Source: CAVTND01 sp963735955
GTDB taxonomy: Bacteria; Pseudomonadota; Gammaproteobacteria; Burkholderiales; Burkholderiaceae_F
NCBI GenBank assembly: GCA_963735955.1
Contig: CAVTND010000002.1
Location: 1-64,000 of the forward strand
Length of the DNA stretch: 64,000 nt
Direction of reading: 5' to 3'
The notes beneath the pieces were generated by a model. The model worked only from the letters and a program-made list of their open reading frames with translations, was not told where the DNA came from and did not search any database. Shown in pieces: positions 10,382 through 18,930 of the stretch. A program made the position numbers and the translations under genes. Within the stretch, counting starts at the first letter, position 1. Each line of letters begins with the position of its first letter.

Positions 10382-11466
10382 GGCAGTGGAATCAGTATCC
10401 GGAATTCGGTTCGGCCCGACCGGCTGTCAAGTTCGATCACGCCGTCATGCTGCTGGATGTAGGTCTGTGCGAGAGTCAAACCCAGTCCGGTGCCGTTGTC
10501 GTGCCCCGATACCAGAGGAAAAAAGACACGTTCACGGATCGATTCGGGCACGCCGGGACCGTTGTCGATCACCTGCAGATCCAGCGCCAGGCGATGACGT
10601 GCCCGTGCGATCGTGACCTGGCGCACGATCCGGGTACGCAAGACAATGCGCGCGTCACCGGCCGCAATGCGCGACTCGAGCGCCTGAGTTGCGTTACGCA
10701 CGATATTCAGCAGCGCCTGGATCAACAGTTCCTTGTCGCCACGAAATTCCGGCACGCTGGCATCGTAGTCACGCTCGATCTCGAGACCGCGCGGAAACTC
10801 TGCCTGGATCACCATGCGGACGCGCTCGCAGACTTCGTGAATATTGAGCTCCGCAACGACTGGCAGTGCGCCGTGCGGCGCCAGGAGCCGATCCACCAGG
10901 GCCTGCAGTCGATCGGCTTCGGCGATGATCACGCGCGTGTACTCGCGCTGCTCCGCGCCGAGTTCGCTTTCGAGCAACTGGGCAGCGCCCCGCACTCCGC
11001 CAAGAGGATTCTTGATTTCGTGTGCAAGGTTGCGCAGAAGTTCCAGATTTGCCTCGGACAGTCCCAGCTGGCGCTCTTCGCGGTCAACCTTCAGCTGCTG
11101 CTCGATTTCGGCGATCTCGAGCACCAACGGAGCGGACTCACCGGGCTGGGCGGTCGCGGTCACCCAGACCGGCAGCGGATTGCGACCTGCCCGTCGCAGT
11201 TCGAGAACCTGCCGACGTTGGCCAAAGGCATTGGCCTGGGCGTCCGCAACGAGCCGGGGCAAGTCGTCGTCGCGCCCCAATAGGCGGCGCGCCGACCGGC
11301 CGATCAGGTTGCGTCGGGAATGTTCGAGCAGCTGCTCGCCCGCCAGATTGAGATGCACGATGCGCGAATCGGCATCGAGCAGGAGCACCGCAGTGGACAG
11401 CAGATCGAGCCCTTCGTACCCCAGGGCCGCTGCGGGCACGGCATGCGCGAGATCCGCCGCATTCAT
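10378..11466 (-). CDS. glnL: Nitrogen regulation sensor histidine kinase NtrB (NR II)
   Basis: A 362-residue cytosolic histidine kinase/phosphatase. An N-terminal PAS-like domain spans about residues 20-120. The dimerisation domain has the phospho-acceptor His149 in NLAHEIKNPLGG, followed by the N-box, the G1 box (DNGPGVPE) and the G2 box (GTGLGLTLAQ). PII (GlnB) normally switches it between kinase and phosphatase in response to glutamine. It is followed by ntrC with a 4-base overlap. It lies 45 bases after a small DUF4124-like gene and about 0.7 kb after glnA on the same strand, the usual glnA-ntrB-ntrC order with one gene inserted. Confidence 0.96.
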   Translation of the reverse strand: MNAADLAHAVPAAALGYEGLDLLSTAVLLLDADSRIVHLNLAGEQLLEHSRRNLIGRSARRLLGRDDDLPRLVADAQANAFGQRRQVLELRRAGRNPLPVWVTATAQPGESAPLVLEIAEIEQQLKVDREERQLGLSEANLELLRNLAHEIKNPLGGVRGAAQLLESELGAEQREYTRVIIAEADRLQALVDRLLAPHGALPVVAELNIHEVCERVRMVIQAEFPRGLEIERDYDASVPEFRGDKELLIQALLNIVRNATQALESRIAAGDARIVLRTRIVRQVTIARARHRLALDLQVIDNGPGVPESIRERVFFPLVSGHDNGTGLGLTLAQTYIQQHDGVIELDSRSGRTEFRILIPLP

Positions 11467-11511
11467 GGCCGCACTCCGTGCGGCGCACGGGCAATGCGGC
11501 GAGCCTCGGAA

Positions 11512-12015
11512 CTACTGGGTGCGCAGCAGCGCGATCTCGCGGAGCAAGGCGTTGACGTTGGCTTCGACCCGCGCGACATCCTCGCGCAGTCGCTTGGTCC
11601 GTTCCTGATACAGGGCGAAATTGCGTTCGTCGCCACGGCGCTCAGGCTCGCCATTGTTGTACTCGATCTTCAGACGACCGAGCTTGTCTTCTTCCGTCTT
11701 CAGTTCGTCCTCGAGAATGCGCTTGCGGTCGCTGTCGCGAGTCCGCTGCGTATCGCGGTCGACCCGCGGAAAGTTGGCTGGTGCAACGGTCGCGCGATCC
11801 TCGCCGGAAGCGGCGCGACCAGTCGACGAGCGCGACGCGGGAAGCGTCAATACCGGCCCGACGTCGACCCGTTTGCAGCCCTTGCCAGTGCCGACATTCT
11901 GGAAAACCTTCTGACCCTGGTCGTCGACACAGAGAAAGATATCCGACTGCGCGCTTACCGAAGTCGGAGCGCTGATCGCAACGGCAAGGATGGCAGCAGG
12001 CGAAAAGCGATTCAA
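11512..12015 (-). CDS. Exported DUF4124-like protein with coiled coil
   Basis: A 167-residue protein with a signal peptide (about residues 1-22, ending SVSAQ), a DUF4124-like core (IFLCVDDQGQKVFQNVG, with Cys pairing to GKGCKRV) and a C-terminal charged helical region (about residues 95-165) likely to form a coiled coil. It sits between glnA and ntrB on the same strand; DUF4124 proteins are often found at this position in beta- and gammaproteobacteria. It is intact. A cell-envelope role is likely; its link to nitrogen control is only positional. Confidence 0.75.
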   Translation of the reverse strand: MNRFSPAAILAVAISAPTSVSAQSDIFLCVDDQGQKVFQNVGTGKGCKRVDVGPVLTLPASRSSTGRAASGEDRATVAPANFPRVDRDTQRTRDSDRKRILEDELKTEEDKLGRLKIEYNNGEPERRGDERNFALYQERTKRLREDVARVEANVNALLREIALLRTQ

Positions 12016-12157
12016 GGAAGCTCCCCCTGGACACTTGAGTCGGGGGCAGTGTAAGGCAGCACCCTGCAGGGAATTACCGCAACTGGAAGCAATTGCACCA
12101 TCAGTTCCCGCATTCGAGGGAGCCGTCTGAGGAAATTCGCACGCCCGCGGGCCGGGG

Positions 12158-12186
12158 GCGGAGGGAGCGGCTCACCGCCCCTCCGC
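12158..12186 (-). terminator. Possible terminator downstream of glnA
   Basis: An inverted repeat pairs GCGGAGGGAGCGG (12158-12170) with CCGCCCCTCCGC (12175-12186), with one bulge and a 4-base loop, 16 bases past the glnA stop. It is very GC-rich but has no following T-run, so it is either a weak or Rho-assisted terminator or a 3' stabilising hairpin. That would allow partial read-through into the DUF4124-like gene and ntrBC. The region from 12016 to 12201 holds nothing else recognisable. Confidence 0.4.
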
Positions 12187-12201
12187 GGGCCGGGTCCTGT
12201 C

Positions 12202-13614
12202 CTACAGGCTGTAGTACATGTCGAACTCGACCGGGTGTGTCGTCATCCGGAAACGCGTGACCTCTTCCATTTTCAACGCGATATAGGCGTCGATCATGTC
12301 ATTGGCAAACACGCCGCCGCGCGTCAGGTACTCGCGATCCTTGTCGAGATTTTCGAGCGCCTCGTCGAGCGATGCGCATGGATGCGGAACCTTTGCCGCT
12401 TCTTCCGGCTCGAGGTCATACAGGTTCTTGTCCATGGGCTCGCCGGGATGGATCTTGTTCTGCACCCCATCGAGTCCCGCCAGGAGCATGGCCGAGAAAG
12501 CCAGGTATGGATTCGCGGTCGGGTCCGGGAAGCGCACTTCAACGCGCCGGCCTTTCGGATTCGAGACATACGGGATGCGGCACGCTGCCGAACGGTTGCG
12601 CGCCGAATAAGCCAGATTGATCGGCGCTTCGAAGCCCGGCACCAGGCGCTTGTACGAATTGGTACCCGGATTCGTGATCGCGTTCAGCGACTTCGCGTGC
12701 TTGATGATGCCGCCGATGTAATAGAGGGCGAAGTCCGACAGGCCGGCGTAGCCGTTGCCGGCAAACAGGTTCGTGCCGTCCTTCCAGACCGACTGGTGCA
12801 CGTGCATGCCCGAACCGTTGTCGCCGACCACGGGCTTGGGCATGAAGGTCGCCGTCTTGCCGTAACTGGCAGCAACGTTCCACACCGTGTACTTGAGGAT
12901 CTGCATCCAGTCGGCACGCTTGACCAGCGTGCTGAACTTGGTACCGATTTCGTTCTGCCCAGGCGCCGCCACCTCGTGGTGATGCACCTCGACCTCGACC
13001 CCCTGCTGCTCGAGCAGCAGGCACATCTCCGACCGGATGTCCTGCAACGAGTCGGTGGGCGGCACCGGGAAGTAGCCACCCTTGACCGGAGGACGATGCG
13101 CAAGATTGCCGGCCTCGTACTCGATGCCGGTCGACCACGGCGCCTCCTCCGACTTGATCTTGACGAACGAGCCGGACATGTCGACGCTCCACGTCACCGA
13201 ATCGAAGATGAAGAACTCGGGCTCGGGACCGAAGTACGCGGTGTCGCCCAGGCCGGTCGACTTCAGATAGGCCTCGGCGCGGCGCGCCAGCGAGCGCGGG
13301 TCGCGGTCGTAACCCTTGCCGGTCGACGGTTCGATCACGTCGCAGGTCAGGATCAGCGTGTTCTCTTCGCGGAACGGATCCATATGAGCAGTGGCGGGAT
13401 CCGGCATCAGAAGCATGTCGGAGGCCTCGATGCCCTTCCAGCCGGCAATCGACGAACCGTCGAACGCGTGACCATGCTCGAACTTGTCCTCATCGAAGGC
13501 CTTGGCCGGAACCGAGACGTGCTGTTCCTTGCCTTTCGTATCGGTGAAACGAAAGTCAACGAACAGGACCTCGTTGTCCGTGATCATTTTCATTACGTCT
13601 TTGGCCGTCGCCAT
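12202..13614 (-). CDS. glnA: Glutamine synthetase type I
   Basis: ATP-dependent conversion of glutamate and ammonia to glutamine, the central step of ammonia assimilation; the active enzyme is a cytosolic dodecamer. All 470 residues are intact. The signature FDGSSIAGW block is near residue 50, the GSGMHVHQS glutamate-binding and ATP-binding block is near residue 270, and the adenylylation site is Tyr399 in KNLYDLEP (equivalent to Tyr397 of E. coli), implying control by GlnE. The C-terminus FDMYYSL is typical of type I-beta enzymes. A sigma-54 promoter and an NtrC site lie upstream (13705-13849). Confidence 0.98.
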   Translation of the reverse strand: MATAKDVMKMITDNEVLFVDFRFTDTKGKEQHVSVPAKAFDEDKFEHGHAFDGSSIAGWKGIEASDMLLMPDPATAHMDPFREENTLILTCDVIEPSTGKGYDRDPRSLARRAEAYLKSTGLGDTAYFGPEPEFFIFDSVTWSVDMSGSFVKIKSEEAPWSTGIEYEAGNLAHRPPVKGGYFPVPPTDSLQDIRSEMCLLLEQQGVEVEVHHHEVAAPGQNEIGTKFSTLVKRADWMQILKYTVWNVAASYGKTATFMPKPVVGDNGSGMHVHQSVWKDGTNLFAGNGYAGLSDFALYYIGGIIKHAKSLNAITNPGTNSYKRLVPGFEAPINLAYSARNRSAACRIPYVSNPKGRRVEVRFPDPTANPYLAFSAMLLAGLDGVQNKIHPGEPMDKNLYDLEPEEAAKVPHPCASLDEALENLDKDREYLTRGGVFANDMIDAYIALKMEEVTRFRMTTHPVEFDMYYSL

Positions 13615-13704
13615 CGATACCTCTCCTCAATCGCCTTGGGTTGAATAGAAACGTGCCGGGGCGAAGCCGCTCCAGCGCGTCCCGGTGAATACAGTTCTGT
13701 TCAA

Positions 13705-13721
13705 GGCAGGAAGCGTGCCAA
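13705..13721 (-). promoter_or_regulatory. Sigma-54 promoter of glnA
   Basis: Read on the minus strand the sequence is TTGGCACGCTTCCTGCC. The -24 element TGGCACG is perfect and the -12 element is CTGCC, with the two GG/GC dinucleotides spaced as required by RpoN. It lies about 90 bases upstream of the glnA start and about 110 bases downstream of an NtrC-type site, the standard arrangement for nitrogen-regulated glnA. Confidence 0.75.
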
Positions 13722-13832
13722 GCCCTGGTGCGCTGTCAAAGAGACGTTCGCGTTGTGCATCAACGGCTTAGGCCTCAACAATCAAGTCCAGAACCCTTCG
13801 ATCGAAGGCTATGCGCCCCGATCTGGGGCGAG

Positions 13833-13849
13833 TGCACCATGATTGTGCG
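13833..13849. promoter_or_regulatory. NtrC binding site upstream of glnA
   Basis: TGCACC-N5-TGTGCG matches the NtrC dyad TGCACY-N5-RGTGCA at most positions. It sits about 113 bases upstream of the sigma-54 -24 box, close to the spacing of the strong enhancer sites at E. coli glnAp2. A GC hairpin (13814-13830, CGCCCC/GGGGCG) lies beside it and may serve the end of hemW. The rest of the gap 13615-13858 shows nothing else. Confidence 0.6.
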
Positions 13850-13858
13850 TTTATAGCA

Positions 13859-15139
13859 CTAACCTGGGGCGCTTGCTGCGTTCGGGAGAAACAGGCTTTG
13901 GAGGTCGCTGAGGAAACGCAGGCCCAGGCGACTTGGCGCCCAGCGGAGGTGATCGCGGACCAGCAGGCCGCGATCCTCGGCCCGTGCAAGGCGAGCTTCG
14001 ATCGTCGTTACCGGGAGCCCGGTGCGTTCGGCGAACCAGCTACTCGGAAAACCTTCGACCAGGCGCAACGCGTTCAACATGAACTCAAATGGCAGGTCCG
14101 AACGCGCGACCTCGAAGCTTTCGGCTGCAAATTCACCGCGTTGAGCGTGTTCGAGATAACTCGCGGGCTGGCGGTAGCGGACCTGCCGCACGATGCGCTG
14201 CGGAAACGAGATCTTGCTGTGTGCGCCTGGGCCGATTCCGAGGTAGTCGCCGAAGCCCCAATAGTTGAGGTTGTGGCGGCAGGCGTGCCCTTTGCGTGCG
14301 TAGGCCGACACTTCGTAATGAAGATAGTCCTGCTCTGCGGTCCGCGCATCAATGGCGTCCTGCATCGCTGCTGCCGTGTCTTCGTCGGGCAAGGCCGGAG
14401 GAAACTTGGCGAAGACGGTATTCGGCTCCAGTGTCAGCTGATACAGAGACAGGTGCGGAGGACTCAGCGCAAGCGCCAGTTCTACGTCCTCACTGGCCTG
14501 CGCCATCGACTGGCCGGGCAGCGCATACATCAGGTCCAGATTGAAATTGTCAAAGTGCGCGCGGGCAATCTCAACTGCCGCCAGGGCCTGGGCACGGTCG
14601 TGGATGCGCCCGAGAGAAACGAGATGCTGTTCATTGAATGACTGGATGCCGATCGACAGTCGATTGACCCCGGAGGCGCGGAACGACGCGAACTTTGCCG
14701 CTTCGAAGGTTCCCGGATTGGCCTCCAGCGTGATTTCGCAGTCGGCTTCGAGCGGCAGCAGAGCACGCAGGTCGGAGAGCAGGCGATCCAGGCCTGTCGG
14801 TGACAAGAGGCTCGGCGTGCCACCGCCAATGAAGATGCTGATAATGCGACGGCCCCAGATCAGCGGCAGAGCCGATTCGAGATCGGCCCGCAAGGCGGTG
14901 ATAAAGGCGGACTCGTCCGGTGCCGCCGCTGGCGCCTCGTGGGAATTGAAGTCGCAATACGGGCACTTGCGCACGCACCAGGGGTAATGCACGTACAGCG
15001 AGAGTGGCGGCAGCGCCGGCAGGCTCAATGTGCCGGGCCTAAGAAAATGGCTCACGTCGCTCGGCGACGCGGACGAGGCCGCTGGTACGACCGGGATCGA
15101 TACCGCCCTGTTGCGCCGGGGCGCGAGCTTCACGACCAT
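13859..15139 (-). CDS. hemW: Radical SAM heme chaperone HemW
   Basis: A 426-residue cytosolic radical SAM protein related to oxygen-independent coproporphyrinogen III oxidase (HemN). The 4Fe-4S motif CxxxCxxC is seen as CVRKCPYCDFN near residue 55, with an IFIGGGTPS block, the LEANPG block and the GIQSF block of the family. It has a long N-terminal extension of about 45 residues before LYVHYPWC, compared with about 380 residues for most HemW proteins. HemW inserts heme into respiratory enzymes rather than oxidising coproporphyrinogen. It overlaps rdgB by 10 bases and is the last gene of the rph-rdgB-hemW run. Confidence 0.9.
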   Translation of the reverse strand: MVVKLAPRRNRAVSIPVVPAASSASPSDVSHFLRPGTLSLPALPPLSLYVHYPWCVRKCPYCDFNSHEAPAAAPDESAFITALRADLESALPLIWGRRIISIFIGGGTPSLLSPTGLDRLLSDLRALLPLEADCEITLEANPGTFEAAKFASFRASGVNRLSIGIQSFNEQHLVSLGRIHDRAQALAAVEIARAHFDNFNLDLMYALPGQSMAQASEDVELALALSPPHLSLYQLTLEPNTVFAKFPPALPDEDTAAAMQDAIDARTAEQDYLHYEVSAYARKGHACRHNLNYWGFGDYLGIGPGAHSKISFPQRIVRQVRYRQPASYLEHAQRGEFAAESFEVARSDLPFEFMLNALRLVEGFPSSWFAERTGLPVTTIEARLARAEDRGLLVRDHLRWAPSRLGLRFLSDLQSLFLPNAASAPG

Positions 15140-15720
15140 GCGGATAGCTTGCGTGCCAGCTCAGTCATGGCGAGCGAACGATTACTGACGCGGTTCTTGT
15201 GTGCAGGCGAGAGCTCGGCACTGGTCAGCTCCAGACCTTCTGCAATGAATAAGGGGTCGTAACCAAAGCCGCCAGTGCCGCGCGGCGCATCGATGATGTG
15301 TCCGTACCAGCGCGCATCGGCGATCAGTGGTTCCGGATCGTCGGCCGCTCGCACGGCCACCAGCACGCAGACGTAGTGCGCGCTGCGATCAGTCTGTCCT
15401 TCGAGCCGGCGCAGCAGCTCGTCGTTGTTGCGCCGATCGTCGCTCGGTTCGCCGGCGAAGCGAGCTGATTGCACACCCGGCGCACCGCCCAGCGCCGTGA
15501 CACAGAGGCCCGAATCGTCGGCCAGGGCCGGCAGGCCGGAACCTTGCGCCGCATGCCGCGCCTTGGCCAAGGCATTTTCGACGAACGTGAGGTGCGGTTC
15601 CTCGGCCGCTGCAATCCCGAGCGCGGATTGCGCCGTTACCTCGAAACCCATGCTTGCAAGCAGGAAGCGAAACTCCGCAAGTTTGCCCGCATTGCTCGAA
15701 GCCAGCACGATGCGCCTCAT
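15130..15720 (-). CDS. rdgB: dITP/XTP pyrophosphatase (non-canonical purine NTP pyrophosphatase)
   Basis: A 196-residue house-cleaning enzyme that hydrolyses ITP, dITP and XTP to monophosphates, keeping deaminated purines out of DNA and RNA. The start MRRIVLASSNAGKLAEF at 15720 gives the standard N-terminal SxNxxK substrate motif; longer upstream frames have no similarity. The DDSGLCV, FGYDPLF and SHKNRVSNR-like (SPAHKNRVS) blocks are present. The start codon overlaps the rph stop by 4 bases (ATGA). Confidence 0.95.
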   Translation of the reverse strand: MRRIVLASSNAGKLAEFRFLLASMGFEVTAQSALGIAAAEEPHLTFVENALAKARHAAQGSGLPALADDSGLCVTALGGAPGVQSARFAGEPSDDRRNNDELLRRLEGQTDRSAHYVCVLVAVRAADDPEPLIADARWYGHIIDAPRGTGGFGYDPLFIAEGLELTSAELSPAHKNRVSNRSLAMTELARKLSAWS

Positions 15721-16457
15721 TGCGGCACGCCAAGCGCGTTCCTTTGAATGCGGATCAGGTCTTCGATGCCGCGCCGCGCAAGGTCCAGCATGGCGTCCAG
15801 CTGGCCCGCGGTGAACGGCCGGCCTTCCGCAGTCCCCTGCACTTCGACCAGTCCGCCGCTGCTGGTCATGACGACGTTCATGTCCGTCTCGCAACTGGAA
15901 TCTTCGGCGTAATCGAGATCGAGGACCGGCGTGGATTCCACCAGACCAACGGAAACGGCGGCAACGAAATCGCTGACCGGCATGCGCGCGATCGCACCCT
16001 TTTGCAGCAGACCCTGCGCCGCGTCCCAGGCAGCGACGAACGCACCAGTGATCGCCGCCGTGCGCGTACCGCCGTCGGCCTGGATCACATCGCAGTCCAC
16101 CTGCAGGGTGCGTTCGCCCAGCGCGGTCAGGTCGAACACCGATCGCAGGCTACGCCCGATCAAACGCTGGATCTCCTGCGTGCGGCCACTCTGCTTTCCA
16201 CGCGCCGCTTCGCGGTCCGATCGCGTATGGGTGGCGCGCGGCAACATGCCGTACTCGGCGGTCAGCCAGCCCTGGCCCTTGCCCTTCAGGAACGACGGCA
16301 CCTTGTCTTCGACGCTGACCGTGCAGATGACCTGCGTGTCCCCGAAAGCTACGAGGACCGAGCCCTCGGCGTGGCGTGTATAGCGACGAGTCAGATGGAC
16401 CGGACGAAGCTGATCGACCGCGCGGCCGCCGGAACGCACTACGGATTTATTCGTCAT
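15717..16457 (-). CDS. rph: Ribonuclease PH
   Basis: Phosphorolytic 3'-5' exoribonuclease that trims tRNA 3' ends, 246 residues and intact. The RPVHLTRRYTRHAEGSVL block, the GWLTAEYGMLPRATHTR block and the DVIQADGGTRTAAITGA block are typical of the family and cover the RNA- and phosphate-binding Arg residues. It is followed by rdgB with a 4-base overlap and preceded, after a 170-base gap holding nothing recognisable, by the PP2C phosphatase gene on the same strand. Confidence 0.96.
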   Translation of the reverse strand: MTNKSVVRSGGRAVDQLRPVHLTRRYTRHAEGSVLVAFGDTQVICTVSVEDKVPSFLKGKGQGWLTAEYGMLPRATHTRSDREAARGKQSGRTQEIQRLIGRSLRSVFDLTALGERTLQVDCDVIQADGGTRTAAITGAFVAAWDAAQGLLQKGAIARMPVSDFVAAVSVGLVESTPVLDLDYAEDSSCETDMNVVMTSSGGLVEVQGTAEGRPFTAGQLDAMLDLARRGIEDLIRIQRNALGVPQ

Positions 16458-16627
16458 GAGAGTGTGCTGGTGGCGACCCGCCGTGGGCTGCCGTTGGCGA
16501 TGGCAAGGCAGGCAAGCCTAGCGCAAGCGGAGCGCACTGCCCGGCCCGAGTCATGGCGCGAGCCGCGTGACTTTCGCTACGCGACGAGCGGCAAGTGTCT
16601 CGTCGGCGTACTGCTGCTGGCAAACGA

Positions 16628-17566
16628 CTACTTGGAAACCAGCTTGGAGGAGCGCTGGATTGCCTTCTGGATTTCCGCGACGGCATCGTCGATCTGCTCG
16701 TCGGAAAGTTCTTCGTCGGGCAAGGGATCGCCCGGCCGCGGCATCTGCACGGTCGATGCAACCGTGCCTTCCGGAATCAACAGAGTGGATACCGGCTCTT
16801 CGGTTGGTGGCACCATTTCGACCGATTCCGAACCGGCCCAGGTCATTGCCACTGCGGTGCAATTGTCGGATTCCGGTCCGCCGAGTTCGAGCGCGGTTTC
16901 CATCAGTTCCGGCACCGCCCGCATCACCGTCTTGCCGGTAAACGCCTCCGCAATCTGGCGGTCGTTGAGCGTGCCCCACATGCCGTCCGAGCACAGCAGC
17001 ATGGTGTCGCCGTTGCGCAGGGCAAACGGCCGGCTGACCTCGACTGTCGGCGCGACATAGGCGCCGATGCAGTTGAAGATGCGGTTGCGTTCCGGATGGT
17101 CCTTCGCGTCTTCGGGGCGGATCAATCCGGACTGCACCAGGTGATGCACGCGCGAATGATCGATCGTGCGCTCGAGGATGCGGCCGCCGCGGATCAGGTA
17201 CAGGCGCGAATCTCCGACATGCGCCCAGATCGCCACACCCTGCTGCACGATGCAGGCGACCAGGGTGGTGCGCGGCGCCTCCGGCAGACTGTGCTCGGCG
17301 CGATAGCGATGCAGCTCGCGGTGCGCAGCAAGTACTGATTCCTCGAGAAAGCGGGTCGGGTCCGGCAGCAGGGTCTTGGCATCGCGCTGGTAGATCGAGG
17401 CCAGGGTCTGCAGGGTCAGTTGCGAGGCAACCTCGCCGCGCGCGTGGCCGCCCATGCCATCGGCTACCAGCATCAGCAGCGAATCGCGCGTGTACAGGTA
17501 CCCCATGCGGTCCTGGTTCACGCGCCGCCCGCCCTTCTTGCTCTCCTGATAGACGGAAAATCTCAT
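16628..17566 (-). CDS. PP2C-type protein serine/threonine phosphatase
   Basis: A 312-residue metal-dependent phosphatase. The motifs NQDRMGYLY, LVADGMGGHARGEVAS, HVGDSRLYLIR, LLCSDGMWG and GPESDNCTAVAM contain the metal-binding aspartates of the PPM family. After about residue 240 there is an acidic, Pro- and Glu-rich C-terminal tail. I chose the ATG at 17566 because it has GAGGA 8 bases upstream and starts the MRFSVYQESKKG block, while the longer frame upstream lacks similarity. It is paired with the Ser/Thr kinase gene upstream on the same strand, so the two likely act on shared targets. Confidence 0.9.
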   Translation of the reverse strand: MRFSVYQESKKGGRRVNQDRMGYLYTRDSLLMLVADGMGGHARGEVASQLTLQTLASIYQRDAKTLLPDPTRFLEESVLAAHRELHRYRAEHSLPEAPRTTLVACIVQQGVAIWAHVGDSRLYLIRGGRILERTIDHSRVHHLVQSGLIRPEDAKDHPERNRIFNCIGAYVAPTVEVSRPFALRNGDTMLLCSDGMWGTLNDRQIAEAFTGKTVMRAVPELMETALELGGPESDNCTAVAMTWAGSESVEMVPPTEEPVSTLLIPEGTVASTVQMPRPGDPLPDEELSDEQIDDAVAEIQKAIQRSSKLVSK

Positions 17567-17587
17567 CGCGCGCGGTCCTCGTGTACG

Positions 17588-17805
17588 CGATGCGCTGCGC
17601 GCATCGCACGTGCACTCGGACCGGTTTGAAGTGGCGCGCCGGCTTCGGAGCGGCCGGGAGCCGGCCCGCAATACAAGGGCACGCAAGTGCCTCGCGGACC
17701 GTGCGCATGACGCACTTGCCAGCCTTTGTGATGAAAAAATTCGTCTGGCTCCGCCAGCGATTTTTTCAAACTAACCGCAGAAAAGTAGGTTTGCACTTTT
17801 CTGCG
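17588..17805. repeat. Hairpin-rich spacer between kinase and phosphatase genes
   Basis: The 244-base gap 17567-17810 contains five inverted repeats. These are GATGCGC/GCGCATC at 17589-17605, GGCCGG/CCGGCC at 17652-17666, GGCAC/GTGCC at 17678-17691, an AT-flanked stem at 17733-17767 (GAAAAAAT to ATTTTTTC, with bulges), and a perfect 11-base stem CGCAGAAAAGT/ACTTTTCTGCG at 17776-17805. On the minus strand the last two follow the kinase stop codon directly and could end its transcript or act as mRNA-processing sites before the phosphatase gene. No coding potential is seen. Confidence 0.5.
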
Positions 17806-17810
17806 CCCAA

Positions 17811-18806
17811 TTAGAACCACGTGATGTTGTGTTCCTTCATGAAACGCGCGAAGCGTTCCTGAAGGTTGCGCCAGCGCGCACCGGTACGCTCCATGAGGGA
17901 AAACTCCGGCCGCTCCGGCACGGTCTGCAGCAGTTCCTTCTGCACCGCATAGACGGTCTGCGGGCGTTCCAGCGAATTGAGTCGCAGGCAGCGCTCGATC
18001 ATCGAAATCAGTTGGTTTGAATACAGGCCGCGGAAGGACCGCAGCGCGGTCGGCATCTTGTCTTCTTTCAGGCGCGCGTCAGACTCCTGCGGCGGCATGC
18101 CTGACATACAGGCATAGATGCAGGCACCGATCGAATAGACATCGGTCCACGGACCGAGCTCGGCATCGCGCTTGTAGAGCTCAGGTGCGGCAAAGCCCGG
18201 TGTGTACATCGGGTAGGTCTTGCTGATATCCCGCTGCAGGGTCTGCCGTGCAGCACCGAAGTCGAGCAGGATCGGCGTGCCGTCCATGCGCAGGTACACG
18301 TTGGCGGGTTTCACGTCCAGGTGCAGCAGGCGGTTCGAATGGACTTCACGCAGTCCGTTCATCACCTGCGCGAAAACGCGACGAATGAAGCGCTCGGACA
18401 GGACGTCCTTCTGGTCCTTGTTGCGGTTGCGCAGCACGTGTTCCTGCAGCGAGCGACCGGACTCGTAGTTCATCACCATGTAAACCGTCTCGTTGGCGCG
18501 AAAAAAGTTCACGACGCGAACGATGTTCGGGTGATAAATCGAGGCCAGCGCGCGGCCCTCCTCGAAGAAACACTTAAGGCCGATCCGATAGGTGTTGAGA
18601 TTCTCCGGCGCGATATAGGGAGCCAGCTCGCCCGCCTTGCGCTGCGCCAGCGCTGCAGGCATGTACTCCTTGATTGCCACCGAGTTGCCGGTTTCGTCAG
18701 TGGCGAGATAGACAATCGAGAAGCCGCCGCTGGATATCTTCTTTACAATGCGGTAGCCGCCGACTTCGAGGCCTTCGGGCAGTGATGCGTTGGTCTGAGC
18801 CGGCAT
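17811..18806 (-). CDS. Serine/threonine protein kinase (Hanks type)
   Basis: A 331-residue kinase without obvious transmembrane or PASTA segments, so probably cytosolic. It has a glycine-rich loop variant (KISSGGFSIVY), the VAIKEYMP lysine, the catalytic loop HLDVKPANV, the metal-binding DFG in LLDFGAAR and a PGFAAPELY activation-segment end. The spacing to the PP2C gene, on the same strand 244 bases downstream, marks a kinase-phosphatase pair. The gene cluster (kinase, PP2C, rph, rdgB, hemW, divergent from yicC) is a recurring betaproteobacterial arrangement. Confidence 0.92.
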   Translation of the reverse strand: MPAQTNASLPEGLEVGGYRIVKKISSGGFSIVYLATDETGNSVAIKEYMPAALAQRKAGELAPYIAPENLNTYRIGLKCFFEEGRALASIYHPNIVRVVNFFRANETVYMVMNYESGRSLQEHVLRNRNKDQKDVLSERFIRRVFAQVMNGLREVHSNRLLHLDVKPANVYLRMDGTPILLDFGAARQTLQRDISKTYPMYTPGFAAPELYKRDAELGPWTDVYSIGACIYACMSGMPPQESDARLKEDKMPTALRSFRGLYSNQLISMIERCLRLNSLERPQTVYAVQKELLQTVPERPEFSLMERTGARWRNLQERFARFMKEHNITWF

Positions 18807-18930
18807 GAGTGGTGAAGCGTTGGAAAAACCGGATCGATTCTAACTAAAAGGGTCTTGTGTCCCGTACCTCGGATAAGGCGAGAAAAGACGGCGATACCGC
18901 CCGCTCACCTCGAACTCAAGCGCATAGCGC

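Noticed and set aside
12235..13644. Plus-strand open frame of 469 codons
   Set aside because: Exactly opposite glnA, whose family similarity is complete; the antisense translation has no domain.
13814..13830. GC hairpin CGCCCC/GGGGCG as the hemW terminator
   Set aside because: No T-run on the minus strand; it may only assist termination, so it is noted with the NtrC site instead of listed as a terminator.
15654..17060. Plus-strand open frame of 468 codons spanning rdgB, rph and PP2C
   Set aside because: Crosses three real minus-strand genes and an intergenic gap; composition is that of a shadow frame.
16551..17708. Minus-strand frame of 385 codons overlapping PP2C
   Set aside because: It is the shifted frame of the PP2C gene, whose motifs are in the other minus-strand frame.
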